Assembly: GCF_002846415.1 (NCBI RefSeq) | Contig: NZ_PJMX01000001.1 | Coordinates: forward strand, 2,294,001-2,358,000 | Length of the DNA: 64,000 nucleotides | Reading direction: 5' to 3' | DNA from: Streptomyces sp. TLI_146 | GTDB taxonomy: Bacteria > Actinomycetota > Actinomycetes > Streptomycetales > Streptomycetaceae | In this document: piece after piece, positions 1 through 8,654 of the stretch | Layout: each line of letters begins with the position of its first letter | Position numbering within the stretch: position 1 is the first letter of the stretch | Notes under the pieces: generated by a model | Databases searched by the model: none | What the model was told of the DNA's origin: nothing | What the model saw: the letters and a program-made list of their open reading frames with translations, nothing else | Translations under genes and position numbers: made by a program

Positions 1-182
1 GGCAGCTGGGAGGCGCGGACGGTGGCCCTGCCCTTGGCCCAGCCGGGGGTGGCGGCGGTGCTGGAGGCGGCGGCCCCGGAGGGCTTCGCCTCCTTCTTCG
101 ACGCTCCCCCGCACCCCGCGAGCAGGAGCGCCAGACACGCGAGCAGGACGGCGACGGTCGTTCGGGCGGACCTGGTGAGCAT
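1..182 (-). CDS. Lipoprotein, N-terminal part only (runs off the window start)
   Basis: Reading the minus strand from an ATG at 182 gives 60 codons with no stop before the window edge. The first residues are a classic lipoprotein signal: basic start (MLTRSARTT), a hydrophobic stretch VAVLLACLALLLA, then the lipobox LAGC with the modified Cys at residue 24, followed by GGASKKEAKPSG, a flexible acidic/basic and Ala/Ser-rich linker. The mature protein would be anchored to the outer face of the membrane. Its function cannot be told from this fragment. It is divergent from the DNA ligase gene, and its existence argues that the ligase starts at 241 and not further upstream. Confidence 0.7.
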   Translation of the reverse strand, partial: MLTRSARTTVAVLLACLALLLAGCGGASKKEAKPSGAAASSTAATPGWAKGRATVRASQL

Positions 183-240
183 GGGCCGATGCTGTCATCC
201 AGAGCCTGCGGGCGCGAACGCGCCGGGTGACGATGAGGGC

Positions 241-1785
241 ATGCTCCTCGCCGATGTGGCCCTCACCTCCCGGGAGATCGCGGCGACCTCCTCCCGTACG
301 GAGAAGTCCGCGCTGCTCGCCGCGCTGTTCCGCCGGACCGCGCCGGACGAGGCCCCGCTGGTGGTCACCTATCTGGCGGGACGGCTGCCGCAGCGCCGCA
401 CCGGGCTCGGCTGGAGCACGCTCAAGGACCGCCCGCCGCCCGCCGCGAGCCCCGCCCTGACGGTCCAGGAGGTCGACGCGGCGCTCGACCGGATCTCCGC
501 CCTGGCGGGCAAGGGCGCCGGGAGCGAGCGCAAGCGGCTCGCGCGTGAGCTGATGGCCGCCGCCACCGAGGAGGAGCAGCGCTTCCTGATCGGCCTGATC
601 ACCGGCGAGGTCCGCCAGGGCGCGCTGGACGCGGCCGCCGTGGAGGGGCTCGCCGAGGCGGCCGGCGCCCCGGCGGCGGACGTGCGGCGCGCGGTGATGC
701 TCGGCGGCTCGCTGGGGACGGTGGCCGCGGCGCTCCTCGGCGGCGGCACCGACGCGCTCGCCGCCTTCCGGCTGGACGTGGGCCGGCCCGTGCTGCCGAT
801 GCTGGCGCAGACCGCCAAGGACGTGGACGAGGCGCTGGACCGGCTCGGCCCGTGCGCGGTGGAGGAGAAGCTCGACGGCATCCGGGTCCAGGTGCACCGC
901 GACGGCGAGGAGGTGCGGATCTTCACCCGTACGCTCGACGAGATCACCGGACGGCTGCCCGAAGTGGCCTTCGCCGCCCGGGAGTTGACGGCACAGCGGG
1001 CGATCCTCGACGGCGAGGTGATCGCGCTTGACCTGGAGGGGCGGCCGCGGCAGTTCCAGGACATCGCGGGCCGGGTCGGCTCGCGGCTGGATGTGGCCGG
1101 GGCGCAGGACCGGTTGCCGCTGTTTCCGGTCTTTTTCGATCTGCTCTCGGTGGACGGCCGCGATCTGCTCGACCTCTCCGTACGGGAGCGCGCCGCGGAG
1201 CTCGTCCGGGTGGCGCCCGAGCCGCGCCGGGTGCGGCGGGTGGCGGTGGAGGACCCGGACGACCCCGAACAGCGCGCGGCGGCACGGGAGTTCGCGGCCC
1301 TGACGCTGGAGCGCGGCCACGAGGGCGTGGTGGTGAAGGCGCTGGACTCGGCCTACAGCGCGGGCCGCAGGGGCGCCTCCTGGCTCAAGGTCAAGCCGGT
1401 GCACACCCTCGACCTGGTGGTGCTCGCGGCCGAGTGGGGACACGGCCGGCGCACCGGCACGCTGTCCAATCTGCACCTGGGCGCCCGCCGCCCGGACGGC
1501 TCCTTCGCCATGCTGGGCAAGACTTTCAAGGGCCTCACGGACGTGCTGCTCGCCTGGCAGACCGAGCGGCTGAGGGAGCTGGCGGTGGCCGAGGAGCCGT
1601 GGGGGGTGCGGGTGCGGCCGGAACTCGTCGTAGAGATCGCCTTCGACGGGGTGCAGAGATCGTCGCGCTACCCGGAGGGGGTGACACTGAGGTTCGCGCG
1701 GGTAGTGCGCTACCGCGAGGACAAGAGCGCCTCGGAGGCGGACACGGTCGCCACGGTGAAGGCACTGGGCGGCGGGAGGGACTGA
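241..1785 (+). CDS. ATP-dependent DNA ligase
   Basis: The protein has 514 residues when started at the ATG at 241, the usual length for actinobacterial ATP-dependent ligases. It seals nicks using ATP and is separate from the essential NAD-dependent LigA. An N-terminal DNA-binding region (about residues 1–190) is followed by the nucleotidyltransferase domain with motif I EEKLDGIRV, where Lys210 is the AMP acceptor, and motif IV-like LDGEVIALD. The OB-fold domain includes the motif V segment GVVVKALDS and SWLKVKP. The open frame extends back to 22, but that extension overlaps the opposite-strand lipoprotein signal peptide and lacks ligase-like sequence. The next gene begins 4 bases after its stop. 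Confidence 0.92.
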   Translation: MLLADVALTSREIAATSSRTEKSALLAALFRRTAPDEAPLVVTYLAGRLPQRRTGLGWSTLKDRPPPAASPALTVQEVDAALDRISALAGKGAGSERKRLARELMAAATEEEQRFLIGLITGEVRQGALDAAAVEGLAEAAGAPAADVRRAVMLGGSLGTVAAALLGGGTDALAAFRLDVGRPVLPMLAQTAKDVDEALDRLGPCAVEEKLDGIRVQVHRDGEEVRIFTRTLDEITGRLPEVAFAARELTAQRAILDGEVIALDLEGRPRQFQDIAGRVGSRLDVAGAQDRLPLFPVFFDLLSVDGRDLLDLSVRERAAELVRVAPEPRRVRRVAVEDPDDPEQRAAAREFAALTLERGHEGVVVKALDSAYSAGRRGASWLKVKPVHTLDLVVLAAEWGHGRRTGTLSNLHLGARRPDGSFAMLGKTFKGLTDVLLAWQTERLRELAVAEEPWGVRVRPELVVEIAFDGVQRSSRYPEGVTLRFARVVRYREDKSASEADTVATVKALGGGRD

Positions 1786-1789
1786 ACAA

Positions 1790-3118
1790 GTGCGGTCGGA
1801 GCAGGTGCGGGAGCGGGTACAGCGGGCCCGGCAGGAGGCGGCGCGGCTGGCCGCCGAAGGGGTTCGCGCGGTGGCGCTGACCTCGGTGGACAACGCGGGC
1901 ATCGCGCGCGTGAAGGCGGTGCCCGCGGGCCGCCTCCCGGCGGTCGTGGAGCGCGGGGTCGGCATGTCGCCGTGCTTCGACGCCTTCCTGGTGGACGACT
2001 CGGCCACCTCCAGCCGCTACAGCGGCGGCCCGGACGGCGATCTGCGGCTCTTCCCCGATCTGGACCGGCTCACCGTGCTCGCCGGACAGCCCGGCTGGGC
2101 CTGGGCCCCGGTCGACCGCTACGACCAGCAAGGGGGTGAACACCCGGGCTGCCAGCGGCTGTTCGCCAAGCGGATGACGCGCCGGGCCGCCGAGCGGGGC
2201 CTGTCGCTGCGGATGGGCTTCGAGACGGAGTGGACGGTCTCGCCCTCCCTCGAAGGCCCGGCGTACGGGATGGCGCGGGTCGTGGAGCGCTCCGCTTACG
2301 TGGGTGATGTGCTCGGCGCACTCCTGGAGCAGGGCGTGGAGGTGCTCCAGATCCACCCCGAGTACACCGAGGGCCAGTTCGAGGTGTCGGTGGCCCCCGC
2401 CGATCCGGTGGGCGCGGCGGATCTGGCGGTGCTGGTGCGCGAGACGATCCGCGCGGTGTCGGTACGGCACGGGCTCACCCCGCTCTTCGGCCCGGTCGTC
2501 ACGGCGGGCGGCGTCGGCAACGGCGCCCACCTCCACCTCAGCCTCTGGCAGGAGGGCCGCAACCTGTGCGGCGGCGGGGACGGCCGCTTCGCCATGACGT
2601 CGGACGGCGAGTCGTTCCTCGCGGGCGTCCTGGCGGCCCTGCCCGCCCTCCTCGCCGTCGGCGCCCCCTCCCCCGCCAGCTACCTCCGCCTGGAACCCTC
2701 CCGCTGGGCCGGCGCGTTCCAGTGCTGGGGGCTGGAGAACCGGGAGGCCGCCCTCCGCTTCATCGCCGGCGCACCCGGCGACCCGGACGCCGCCAACGCC
2801 GAGGTCAAGTGCTTCGACCCGGCCGCCAACCCGTATCTGGCGGTGGGCGCGGTGATCGCGGCGGGCCTGGCGGGCCTGGACGCGAAGGCGATGCTGCCGG
2901 ATCCGGTCACGGGTGACCCGGCGGTGGTCGGCGGCCGCCCCCGGCTCCCCGCCTCCCTGCCCGAGGCGCTGCGCCACTTCACCGCCTCCGACGTGCTGCG
3001 CGAGGCGATGGGCGACCCGCTCTTCGAGTCGTTCGCGGCGGTCCGCCAGGCGGAGGCGGCCCTGTTCGAGGGCAAGTCCGCCCAGGAGATCGCGGACGCG
3101 ACGCGGGGAAGGTACTGA
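1790..3118 (+). CDS. Glutamine synthetase-like enzyme (probable gamma-glutamyl ligase)
   Basis: 442 residues, GTG start behind GGAGGG. It belongs to the glutamine synthetase superfamily: ETEW around residue 147, EGQFEVS (glutamate and metal binding), NGAHLHLSLW with the catalytic-domain His, SYLRLEPSRWAGAFQCWGLENREA (ATP/glutamate region) and DPAANPYLAVGAVIAAGL. The N-terminal beta-grasp region is short. The sequence diverges from true GlnA at several of these motifs, so an amino group other than ammonia, such as an amine or polyamine, is the more likely acceptor; this is inference. It is directly followed, one base after the stop, by an amidohydrolase gene, suggesting a shared pathway of gamma-glutamyl conjugation and hydrolysis. 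Confidence 0.85.
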   Translation: MRSEQVRERVQRARQEAARLAAEGVRAVALTSVDNAGIARVKAVPAGRLPAVVERGVGMSPCFDAFLVDDSATSSRYSGGPDGDLRLFPDLDRLTVLAGQPGWAWAPVDRYDQQGGEHPGCQRLFAKRMTRRAAERGLSLRMGFETEWTVSPSLEGPAYGMARVVERSAYVGDVLGALLEQGVEVLQIHPEYTEGQFEVSVAPADPVGAADLAVLVRETIRAVSVRHGLTPLFGPVVTAGGVGNGAHLHLSLWQEGRNLCGGGDGRFAMTSDGESFLAGVLAALPALLAVGAPSPASYLRLEPSRWAGAFQCWGLENREAALRFIAGAPGDPDAANAEVKCFDPAANPYLAVGAVIAAGLAGLDAKAMLPDPVTGDPAVVGGRPRLPASLPEALRHFTASDVLREAMGDPLFESFAAVRQAEAALFEGKSAQEIADATRGRY

Positions 3119-3119
3119 G

Positions 3120-4283
3120 GTGGCGGGAACGGACGCCCCCCGGAGCACCGCCGTGCAGGCACCGCCGGGCACCCTCCTCGACCACCACTGCCACGGCGTG
3201 CTGCGCACCGACCCCGACCCGGCGGCCTTCGAGGCGTTCCTGACCGAGGCCGACGGGCCCGCCGCGCCCGGCACCAGCTTCTTCGACACCCAGCTCGGCT
3301 TCGCGGTACGCCGCTGGTGCCCGCCGCTGCTCGGTCTGGAGCCGCACTGCGCGCCGGAGCGCTATCTGGCCCGGCGCCGCGAGCTCGGCGCCCGCGAGGC
3401 GACCCGGCTGCTGCTGCGGGGCAGCGGCATCGGGGCGTACGTCATGGACACCGGCCTCCCCGGGGACATCACCGGGCCCGCCGAACTCGCCGAGCTGAGC
3501 GGCGCCCCCGTCCACGAGATCGTGCGCCTGGAGCGGCTGGCCGAGCTCGCCGCCGACACGACCGGGGACGCGGACGCGTTCCTGGCGGAGGTGGCGGCGG
3601 GGATCCGCTCCGCGGCGAACACGGCGGTGGGCTTCAAGTCGGTGGCCGCGTACCGCTACGGGCTCGACCTCGCCCCCGAGCCGCCCGCGCTCCACGAGGT
3701 GCGCGAGGCGGCGGCGAATTGGCTGAAAAAACGGCCGAAGGGCGACCGCCCGAGAGAGAAGGACGACCGGCTGAGGGATCCGGTCCTGCTGCGCCATCTG
3801 CTGTGGTCGGCGGTGGCCACCCGGCTCCCGCTCCAGCTGCACACCGGTTTCGGCGACCCGGACCTGCGGCTGCACCGCTGCGACCCGCTGCTCCTGACCG
3901 ACTTCATCCGGGCCACGCGCCGCTCCGGCACCCCGCTGATCCTGCTGCACGGCTACCCGTACCACCGCAACGCGGCCTATCTCGCCCACGTCTATCCGCA
4001 CGTGTACGCGGACATGGGCCTCACCCTCAGCCACACGGGCGCCCGGGCCGGCGCCGTACTGGCCGAGATGCTGGAGCTCACCCCGTTCGGCAAGCTCCTG
4101 TTCTCGACGGACGCGTACGGCCTGCCCGAGCTGTACGTGGTCGGCGCCCGCCTCTTCAGGGAGGGCCTGGACGAACTGCTGGGGACCTGGACGGGTTCGG
4201 GGGCGTGGTCACGTACGGACGCGGACAGGGTGGCGGAGCTGCTGGCGAGCAGGAACGCCGAGCGGGTGTACAGCGCCCCGTAG
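3120..4283 (+). CDS. Amidohydrolase family protein (FluG N-domain-like)
   Basis: 387 residues from a GTG that sits one base after the upstream stop, with GGGAAGG as ribosome binding site inside the previous gene. It is a metal-dependent TIM-barrel hydrolase of the amidohydrolase-2 type: DHHCHG near the N terminus (metal-binding H-x-H), GFKSVAAYRYGL in the middle, LQLHTGFGD and LLHGYPYHRN on later strands, and the terminal metal/catalytic Asp in LLFSTDAYGLPE. In fungi the same two domains are fused in FluG (amidohydrolase followed by a GS-like domain). Here they are separate neighbouring genes in the reverse order. The substrate is unknown. Confidence 0.82.
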   Translation: MAGTDAPRSTAVQAPPGTLLDHHCHGVLRTDPDPAAFEAFLTEADGPAAPGTSFFDTQLGFAVRRWCPPLLGLEPHCAPERYLARRRELGAREATRLLLRGSGIGAYVMDTGLPGDITGPAELAELSGAPVHEIVRLERLAELAADTTGDADAFLAEVAAGIRSAANTAVGFKSVAAYRYGLDLAPEPPALHEVREAAANWLKKRPKGDRPREKDDRLRDPVLLRHLLWSAVATRLPLQLHTGFGDPDLRLHRCDPLLLTDFIRATRRSGTPLILLHGYPYHRNAAYLAHVYPHVYADMGLTLSHTGARAGAVLAEMLELTPFGKLLFSTDAYGLPELYVVGARLFREGLDELLGTWTGSGAWSRTDADRVAELLASRNAERVYSAP

Positions 4284-4325
4284 CGCCCTGGACACGCGGG
4301 TGTGCAGCACCACCGTCCCCCTAAG

Positions 4326-4352
4326 GGGCGCGGGGAACTGCGCGACCAGCCA
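4326..4352. repeat. Dispersed Streptomyces intergenic repeat, copy A
   Basis: A 27-base block containing GGAACTGCGCGACCAGCC is identical to 8570–8596. It lies between the convergent amidohydrolase and SorC-regulator genes and merges into a GC-rich hairpin region. I recognise this motif as one that recurs in intergenic regions of many Streptomyces genomes. Confidence 0.75.
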
Positions 4353-4377
4353 TCCACGGTCCGCAGACGAAAGGGGG

Positions 4378-4395
4378 CCGGGGGCGAAGCCCCGG
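4378..4395. terminator. GC-rich hairpin between convergent genes
   Basis: CCGGGG and CCCCGG arms around a GCGAAG centre form a short, very stable stem-loop midway between two converging genes (stops at 4283 and 4422). It can serve both strands. There is no clean U-tract, as is common in streptomycetes. Confidence 0.5.
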
Positions 4396-4421
4396 AAAGG
4401 GGCCCGGCCCCGCCGGAGGAC

Positions 4422-5450
4422 TCAGTCCCCGTCGGGGTCGGCCCGGTCCAGCGCGGGCCGAGGCTGCGCGCCGGTCTCATGCAGCAGGAAATCGGCCGCG
4501 GCGGTGTCCGTCACCAGGCTGGTGACGAGGCCGGACCGCAGCACCGCGTCGATGGCGGACGCCTTCCGCTGCCCCCCGGCGATCGCCACGACCTCCGGGA
4601 TCCGCCGCAGCCGGTCCGCCTCGACCGTGATGCACCGCTCCCCGAGGTCCCGGCCGACCCGGCGGCCCTCCGCGTCGAAGAGGTGCGCGGACATCTCCGC
4701 CGCGACGCCGAGCGAGGCGTAGTGCGCCCGCTCCTCGTCGGTCAGCATGTCGTGCACCGTGGAGATGCCCGGCTCCCACGAGCCGATGGAGACCGCCGCG
4801 ACCGTCACCTTGTCGAAGTACTCGAAGGCCCGCGCGATCCCGGTCTGGTTGCGCAGCGCGGCCGCGGTGGCCGCGTCCGGCAGCAGCATCGGCGCGTAGA
4901 TGGGGTGGGCGTCGCCGCCGGAGACCTGGGCGGCGCGCCGCACGGCCTCCACCGAGCCGCGCTCGGCCGTGCCCGCGTCGTACACCCCGGTGAGCTGCAC
5001 GACCGTGCACGGCGGCAGCCGGTCGAGGGCCGCGGCCATGTGGATGGTGGACCGGCCCCAGGCCAGACCGAGCACATCGCCCTCGCTGACCAGCTCGCCG
5101 AGCAGGTCAGCGGCGACCTCGCCGAGGTTCTCCGGGTCGGGCGACGACTCGTCCTCGCCGGCCTCGGGGGACTCGACGACGACGGCGTGCCGCAGCCCGT
5201 ACCGGGCGCGCAGCGCGTCCGAGCGCTCCGCGTCCAGCTCGGCCGGGACGCGGATCTCGATCCGCACCAGGTCGCGTTCGAGGGCGGTCTCCAGGACCCG
5301 GGCCACCTTGAAGCGGCTGACGCCGAACTCCTCGGCGATCTGGATCTTGGACTTGCCCTCCAGATAGAAGCGGCGGGCCATGGCCGCCGCCTGCACCAGC
5401 TCCGCGGGTCCCATCCGCAGGGCTGACCGACCCGCCGACATTGCAGACAC
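4422..5450 (-). CDS. SorC/DeoR-type sugar-binding transcriptional regulator
   Basis: About 342 residues. An N-terminal helix-turn-helix (KSKIQIAEEFGVSRFKVARVLETA) is followed by a large C-terminal effector domain of the sugar-binding SorC/DeoR-like type (GLAWGRST, GGDAHPIYAPML, SIGSWEPG, MLTDEE). Such proteins sense phosphorylated sugars. Start choice: GAGGAG lies 6 bases before a GTG at 5450, while the longest frame begins at a GTG at 5474 that would contain this ribosome site. It lies 79–103 bases downstream of rpe on the same strand, so sensing a pentose phosphate is plausible but unproven. Confidence 0.85.
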   Translation of the reverse strand: MSAMSAGRSALRMGPAELVQAAAMARRFYLEGKSKIQIAEEFGVSRFKVARVLETALERDLVRIEIRVPAELDAERSDALRARYGLRHAVVVESPEAGEDESSPDPENLGEVAADLLGELVSEGDVLGLAWGRSTIHMAAALDRLPPCTVVQLTGVYDAGTAERGSVEAVRRAAQVSGGDAHPIYAPMLLPDAATAAALRNQTGIARAFEYFDKVTVAAVSIGSWEPGISTVHDMLTDEERAHYASLGVAAEMSAHLFDAEGRRVGRDLGERCITVEADRLRRIPEVVAIAGGQRKASAIDAVLRSGLVTSLVTDTAAADFLLHETGAQPRPALDRADPDGD

Positions 5451-5553
5451 CGCGATCTCCTCACTGCTGTTCACACTCTGGACTCGCTGTTCATCCTGTC
5501 AGATCCAACGGTCCTTGATCAGCCCCGTAGGGCCGCGTTCACCGAGCCGTGGC

Positions 5554-6237
5554 TCAGTGGCCGCATGCCCATGGGGCGCTCGCCGTGCTGCGTTCCGCCA
5601 TGGAGCGCAGGGTACGCACCGCGTCGGCGGGGTCCTTCGCTCCGTATACGGCCGACCCGGCCACGAAGACGTCCGCGCCCGCCTCCGCGCACCGCTCGAT
5701 GGTCGTCGCGGAGACCCCGCCGTCCACCTGGAGCCACAGTTCGAGGCCGTGCTTGGAGATCAGCTCCCGGGTGCGGCGGATCTTCGGCAGCATCACGTCC
5801 AGGAACGGCTGGCCGCCGAAGCCCGGCTCCACGGTCATGATGAGCAGCATGTCCAGCTCGGGCAGCAGGTCCTCGTACGGCTCGATGGGCGTCGCGGGCT
5901 TGAGCGCCATCGACGCCCGCGCCCCCTTGGCCCGGATCTCCCGCGCGAGCCGCACCGGCGCGGCGGCGGCCTCCGCGTGGAAGGTGACCGATCCGGCCCC
6001 CGCCTCGACGTACTGCGGGGCCCATCGATCCGGGTCCTCGATCATCAGATGGCAGTCCAGCGGGGTCTCCGTCGCCCGGCGCAGGGATTCCACGATCGGC
6101 ACGCCGAGCGTGAGGTTCGGCACGAAGTGGTTGTCCATGACGTCCACGTGCAGCCAGTCGGCGCCTTCGACGGCCTTGGCCTCTTCGGCGAGGCGTGCGA
6201 AGTCGGCGGAGAGAATGCTGGGGTTGATCTGAGCCAT
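5554..6237 (-). CDS. rpe: Ribulose-phosphate 3-epimerase
   Basis: 227 residues, starting [13 protein letters not shown]. The enzyme interconverts ribulose 5-phosphate and xylulose 5-phosphate in the pentose phosphate pathway. Diagnostic segments are [21 protein letters not shown] (metal-binding His and catalytic Asp), [17 protein letters not shown], and the phosphate-binding VDGGVS and VAGSAVYG near the C terminus. The ATG at 6237 fits the family start; the longer open frame upstream is not homologous to anything I recognise. Codirectional with the SorC regulator downstream and divergent from the MMPL transporter. Confidence 0.95.
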   Translation of the reverse strand: MAQINPSILSADFARLAEEAKAVEGADWLHVDVMDNHFVPNLTLGVPIVESLRRATETPLDCHLMIEDPDRWAPQYVEAGAGSVTFHAEAAAAPVRLAREIRAKGARASMALKPATPIEPYEDLLPELDMLLIMTVEPGFGGQPFLDVMLPKIRRTRELISKHGLELWLQVDGGVSATTIERCAEAGADVFVAGSAVYGAKDPADAVRTLRSMAERSTASAPWACGH

Positions 6238-6418
6238 GCCCCAAGCCTGCCATGCCTCGCACCACTTGCCTGCCACGGTACGGATACGGGGCCCCCGGGA
6301 GGCGAGACCTACGTCTCTCCTACGACTCGCCGGAGCGCGAGACTCCGTGTAATCCTGGTGTTTCAGGCCATTTCGGAAGCGGCATCCCGCGCCGACCGCG
6401 GGCCCCCTGGGGGACGTG

Positions 6419-8632
6419 ATGTCCGACGCGCGCAACCACCCTGACCTCAGCGAAGAACGCCCCGCGGCGACCGGGCGGGCCCCCGGCCCCCGCGGAGTCG
6501 CGTGGCTGGTCTGCGGCCGCCGTACCAAATGGCTGGTGCTCGTCCTCTGGCTGATCGTGGTCGCGGTCGCCTTCCCGCTGGCGCAGAAGCTCACCGACGC
6601 CCAGGACAACGACGCCACCTCGTGGCTGCCCGGCAGCGCCGAGTCCACCCAAGTCTTCAACTCCGCCAAGGCGTTCAGGCCGGAGGAGGTCCCGGCGATC
6701 GTCGTCTACGCGCGCGACGGCGGCCTCACCGTCGCCGACAGGCAGAAGATCGGCGCCGACGCGACGGCGATGCGCGCGATGAGCGCGGACGGGATCCAGG
6801 GCGCCCGCGTCCAGGGCCCGCAGTTCGACGCCGGTGCCACCGCCGCGCAGATCCTCGTGCCGATCAAGATGGACAAGAACGGCTGGAACCACATCGCGGA
6901 CGCCGTGGACCGGCTGCGCGACCGGTCGGGGACCGGCGACAACGGGCTCCAGGTGCACATCACCGGCCCGGGCGGCACCTCCGCCGACTTCGCCAAGGCC
7001 TTCTCCGGCATCGATTCGACCCTGCTCTTCTCGGCGCTCGCGGTGGTCGTGGTGATGCTGTTGATCACGTACCGCAGTCCCACGCTGCTCCTGGTGCCGG
7101 TGATCTCCGTGGTCTGGGCGCTGTCCGCCGCGCAGGCGCTGATCTATCTGCTGGCCCGGCACGCGGGCCTGACCGTCAACGGCCAGAGCGCGGGCATCCT
7201 CACCGTGCTGGTCTTCGGCGCGGGCACCGACTACGCGCTGCTGCTCGTCTCCCGCTACCGCGAGGAGCTGCGCCGCCACGAGGACCGGCACGAGGCGATG
7301 GCGCGCGCCCTGCACCGGGCCGGGCCCGCGGTCCTCGCCAGCGGCGCCACGGTGGTCCTGGGCATGCTGGTGCTGATGGTGGCCGAGATGAACTCCACCA
7401 AGGGCCTCGGCCCGGTCGCGGCCATCGGCGTCGCGGTCGCGCTGCTCGCCATGCTCACGCTGTTCCCGGCGCTCCTGGTGATCTTCGGCCGGTGGATCTT
7501 CTGGCCGGTCAAGCCGGTCTTCGGCTCCCTGGACCCGACCGCGCGCGGGGTCTGGGCCCACACCGGCCGCCGCATCGCCACCCGTCCCCGTACGGTCTGG
7601 GTGACGACCGCCGTGGTGCTCGCGGCGTGCTCGCTCGGCCTGCTCCAGCTGAAGGCGGACGGGCTGAGCAACGCGGACTCGTTCACCGGGAAACCGGACT
7701 CGATCGTGGGTGCCGAGGTGCAGGCGAAGCACTTCCCCGCGGGCAGCGGCGACCCCCTGGTGATCATTACGGCGGCGGACAAGGCGGCGGACGTACGCCG
7801 GGCCGTCGCGGCCACCGACGGCGTGGTGCCCGCGTCGATCGGGGTGCCACCGGGCACCGCGGCCGAGCACGACGGCGAGGTCCTGCTCGAAGCCACCATG
7901 ACCGCGAGGCCGGACAGCGACGCGGCGCACGCGACCGTCGAGCGGGTGCGGGACGCCGTCCACGCGGTGCCCGGCGCGCACGCCCGGGTGGGCGGCGGCA
8001 CGGCCGCGGTCCTGGACATGGAGAAGGCCACCACGCACGACAACAAGCTGGTCATCCCGCTGGTGCTGCTTGTGGTGCTGTGCGTCCTGGCGATCCTGCT
8101 GCGGGCGCTGGTCGCGCCGCTGCTGCTGATCGCGACGGTGGTGCTGTCGTTCGCGGCGGCGCTGGGCATCAGCGCGCTCGCCTTCCGCCATCTCTTCGAC
8201 TACGCGGGCGAGTCCACCGACTTCCCGCTCTTCGTCTTCGTCTTCCTGGTGGCGCTGGGCATCGACTACAACATCTTCCTGTCCACCCGGATCCGCGAGG
8301 AGGCGGCCCACCAGGGCACCCGCCGGGGCGTGGTGACCGCCCTGGCCGCCACCGGCGCCGTGATCACCTCGGCGGGCCTGGTCCTGGCGGGCACCTTCGC
8401 GGTGCTCGGCACCCTGCCGATGACGGGCTTCGCCGAGATCGGCTTCGCGGTGGCGCTGGGCGTGCTGCTCGACACCTTCATCGTCCGCTCGATCCTGGTG
8501 ACGTCGCTGTTCCTGGACGTGGGGCGGCGGGTGTGGTGGCCGCACCGGTTGTCGGGCCGCGCCGACAACGGGCGCGGGGAACTGCGCGACCAGCCACCAC
8601 CAAGCCGCACCGTCAACGAAACGCGCGGCTGA
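6419..8632 (+). CDS. MMPL-family (RND) membrane transporter
   Basis: About 737 residues from the ATG at 6419 (a GTG lies one codon earlier; GGGGGA precedes both). The topology is the MmpL duplication: one N-terminal membrane helix, an extracytoplasmic loop, a block of helices including [18 protein letters not shown], then a second soluble loop and a second helix block including [18 protein letters not shown]. The paired Asp-Tyr residues of these two helices are the proton-relay positions of MmpL3-like pumps. Likely exports a lipid or small hydrophobic molecule using the proton gradient. The last residues ([14 protein letters not shown] and onwards) are encoded by a dispersed intergenic repeat, so the original gene probably ended a little earlier. 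Confidence 0.9.
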   Translation: MSDARNHPDLSEERPAATGRAPGPRGVAWLVCGRRTKWLVLVLWLIVVAVAFPLAQKLTDAQDNDATSWLPGSAESTQVFNSAKAFRPEEVPAIVVYARDGGLTVADRQKIGADATAMRAMSADGIQGARVQGPQFDAGATAAQILVPIKMDKNGWNHIADAVDRLRDRSGTGDNGLQVHITGPGGTSADFAKAFSGIDSTLLFSALAVVVVMLLITYRSPTLLLVPVISVVWALSAAQALIYLLARHAGLTVNGQSAGILTVLVFGAGTDYALLLVSRYREELRRHEDRHEAMARALHRAGPAVLASGATVVLGMLVLMVAEMNSTKGLGPVAAIGVAVALLAMLTLFPALLVIFGRWIFWPVKPVFGSLDPTARGVWAHTGRRIATRPRTVWVTTAVVLAACSLGLLQLKADGLSNADSFTGKPDSIVGAEVQAKHFPAGSGDPLVIITAADKAADVRRAVAATDGVVPASIGVPPGTAAEHDGEVLLEATMTARPDSDAAHATVERVRDAVHAVPGAHARVGGGTAAVLDMEKATTHDNKLVIPLVLLVVLCVLAILLRALVAPLLLIATVVLSFAAALGISALAFRHLFDYAGESTDFPLFVFVFLVALGIDYNIFLSTRIREEAAHQGTRRGVVTALAATGAVITSAGLVLAGTFAVLGTLPMTGFAEIGFAVALGVLLDTFIVRSILVTSLFLDVGRRVWWPHRLSGRADNGRGELRDQPPPSRTVNETRG
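8570..8596. repeat. Dispersed Streptomyces repeat, copy B, inside the MMPL 3' end
   Basis: Identical over 27 bases to 4326–4352 (core GGAACTGCGCGACCAGCC). Here it is read in frame as GRGELRDQP at the C terminus of the transporter, just before a 22-base gap to the converging rsmB stop. Confidence 0.75.
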
Positions 8633-8654
8633 GGAAACACGTTTTGCCCGGCGC

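Noticed and set aside
22-240. N-terminal extension of the DNA ligase
   Set aside because: No ligase similarity, no ribosome site, and it overlaps an opposite-strand lipoprotein signal peptide.
1535-3289. Long minus-strand frame opposite the ligase and GS-like genes
   Set aside because: Arg/Gly/Ala-rich translation without motifs; the plus-strand proteins explain the sequence.
4302-5426. Plus-strand frame opposite the SorC regulator
   Set aside because: Begins in the dispersed repeat and runs antisense to a recognised regulator; no supporting motif.
6320-8545. 741-codon minus-strand frame opposite the MMPL transporter
   Set aside because: Composition His/Asp/Arg/Gly-rich, no domains; shadow of the transporter.
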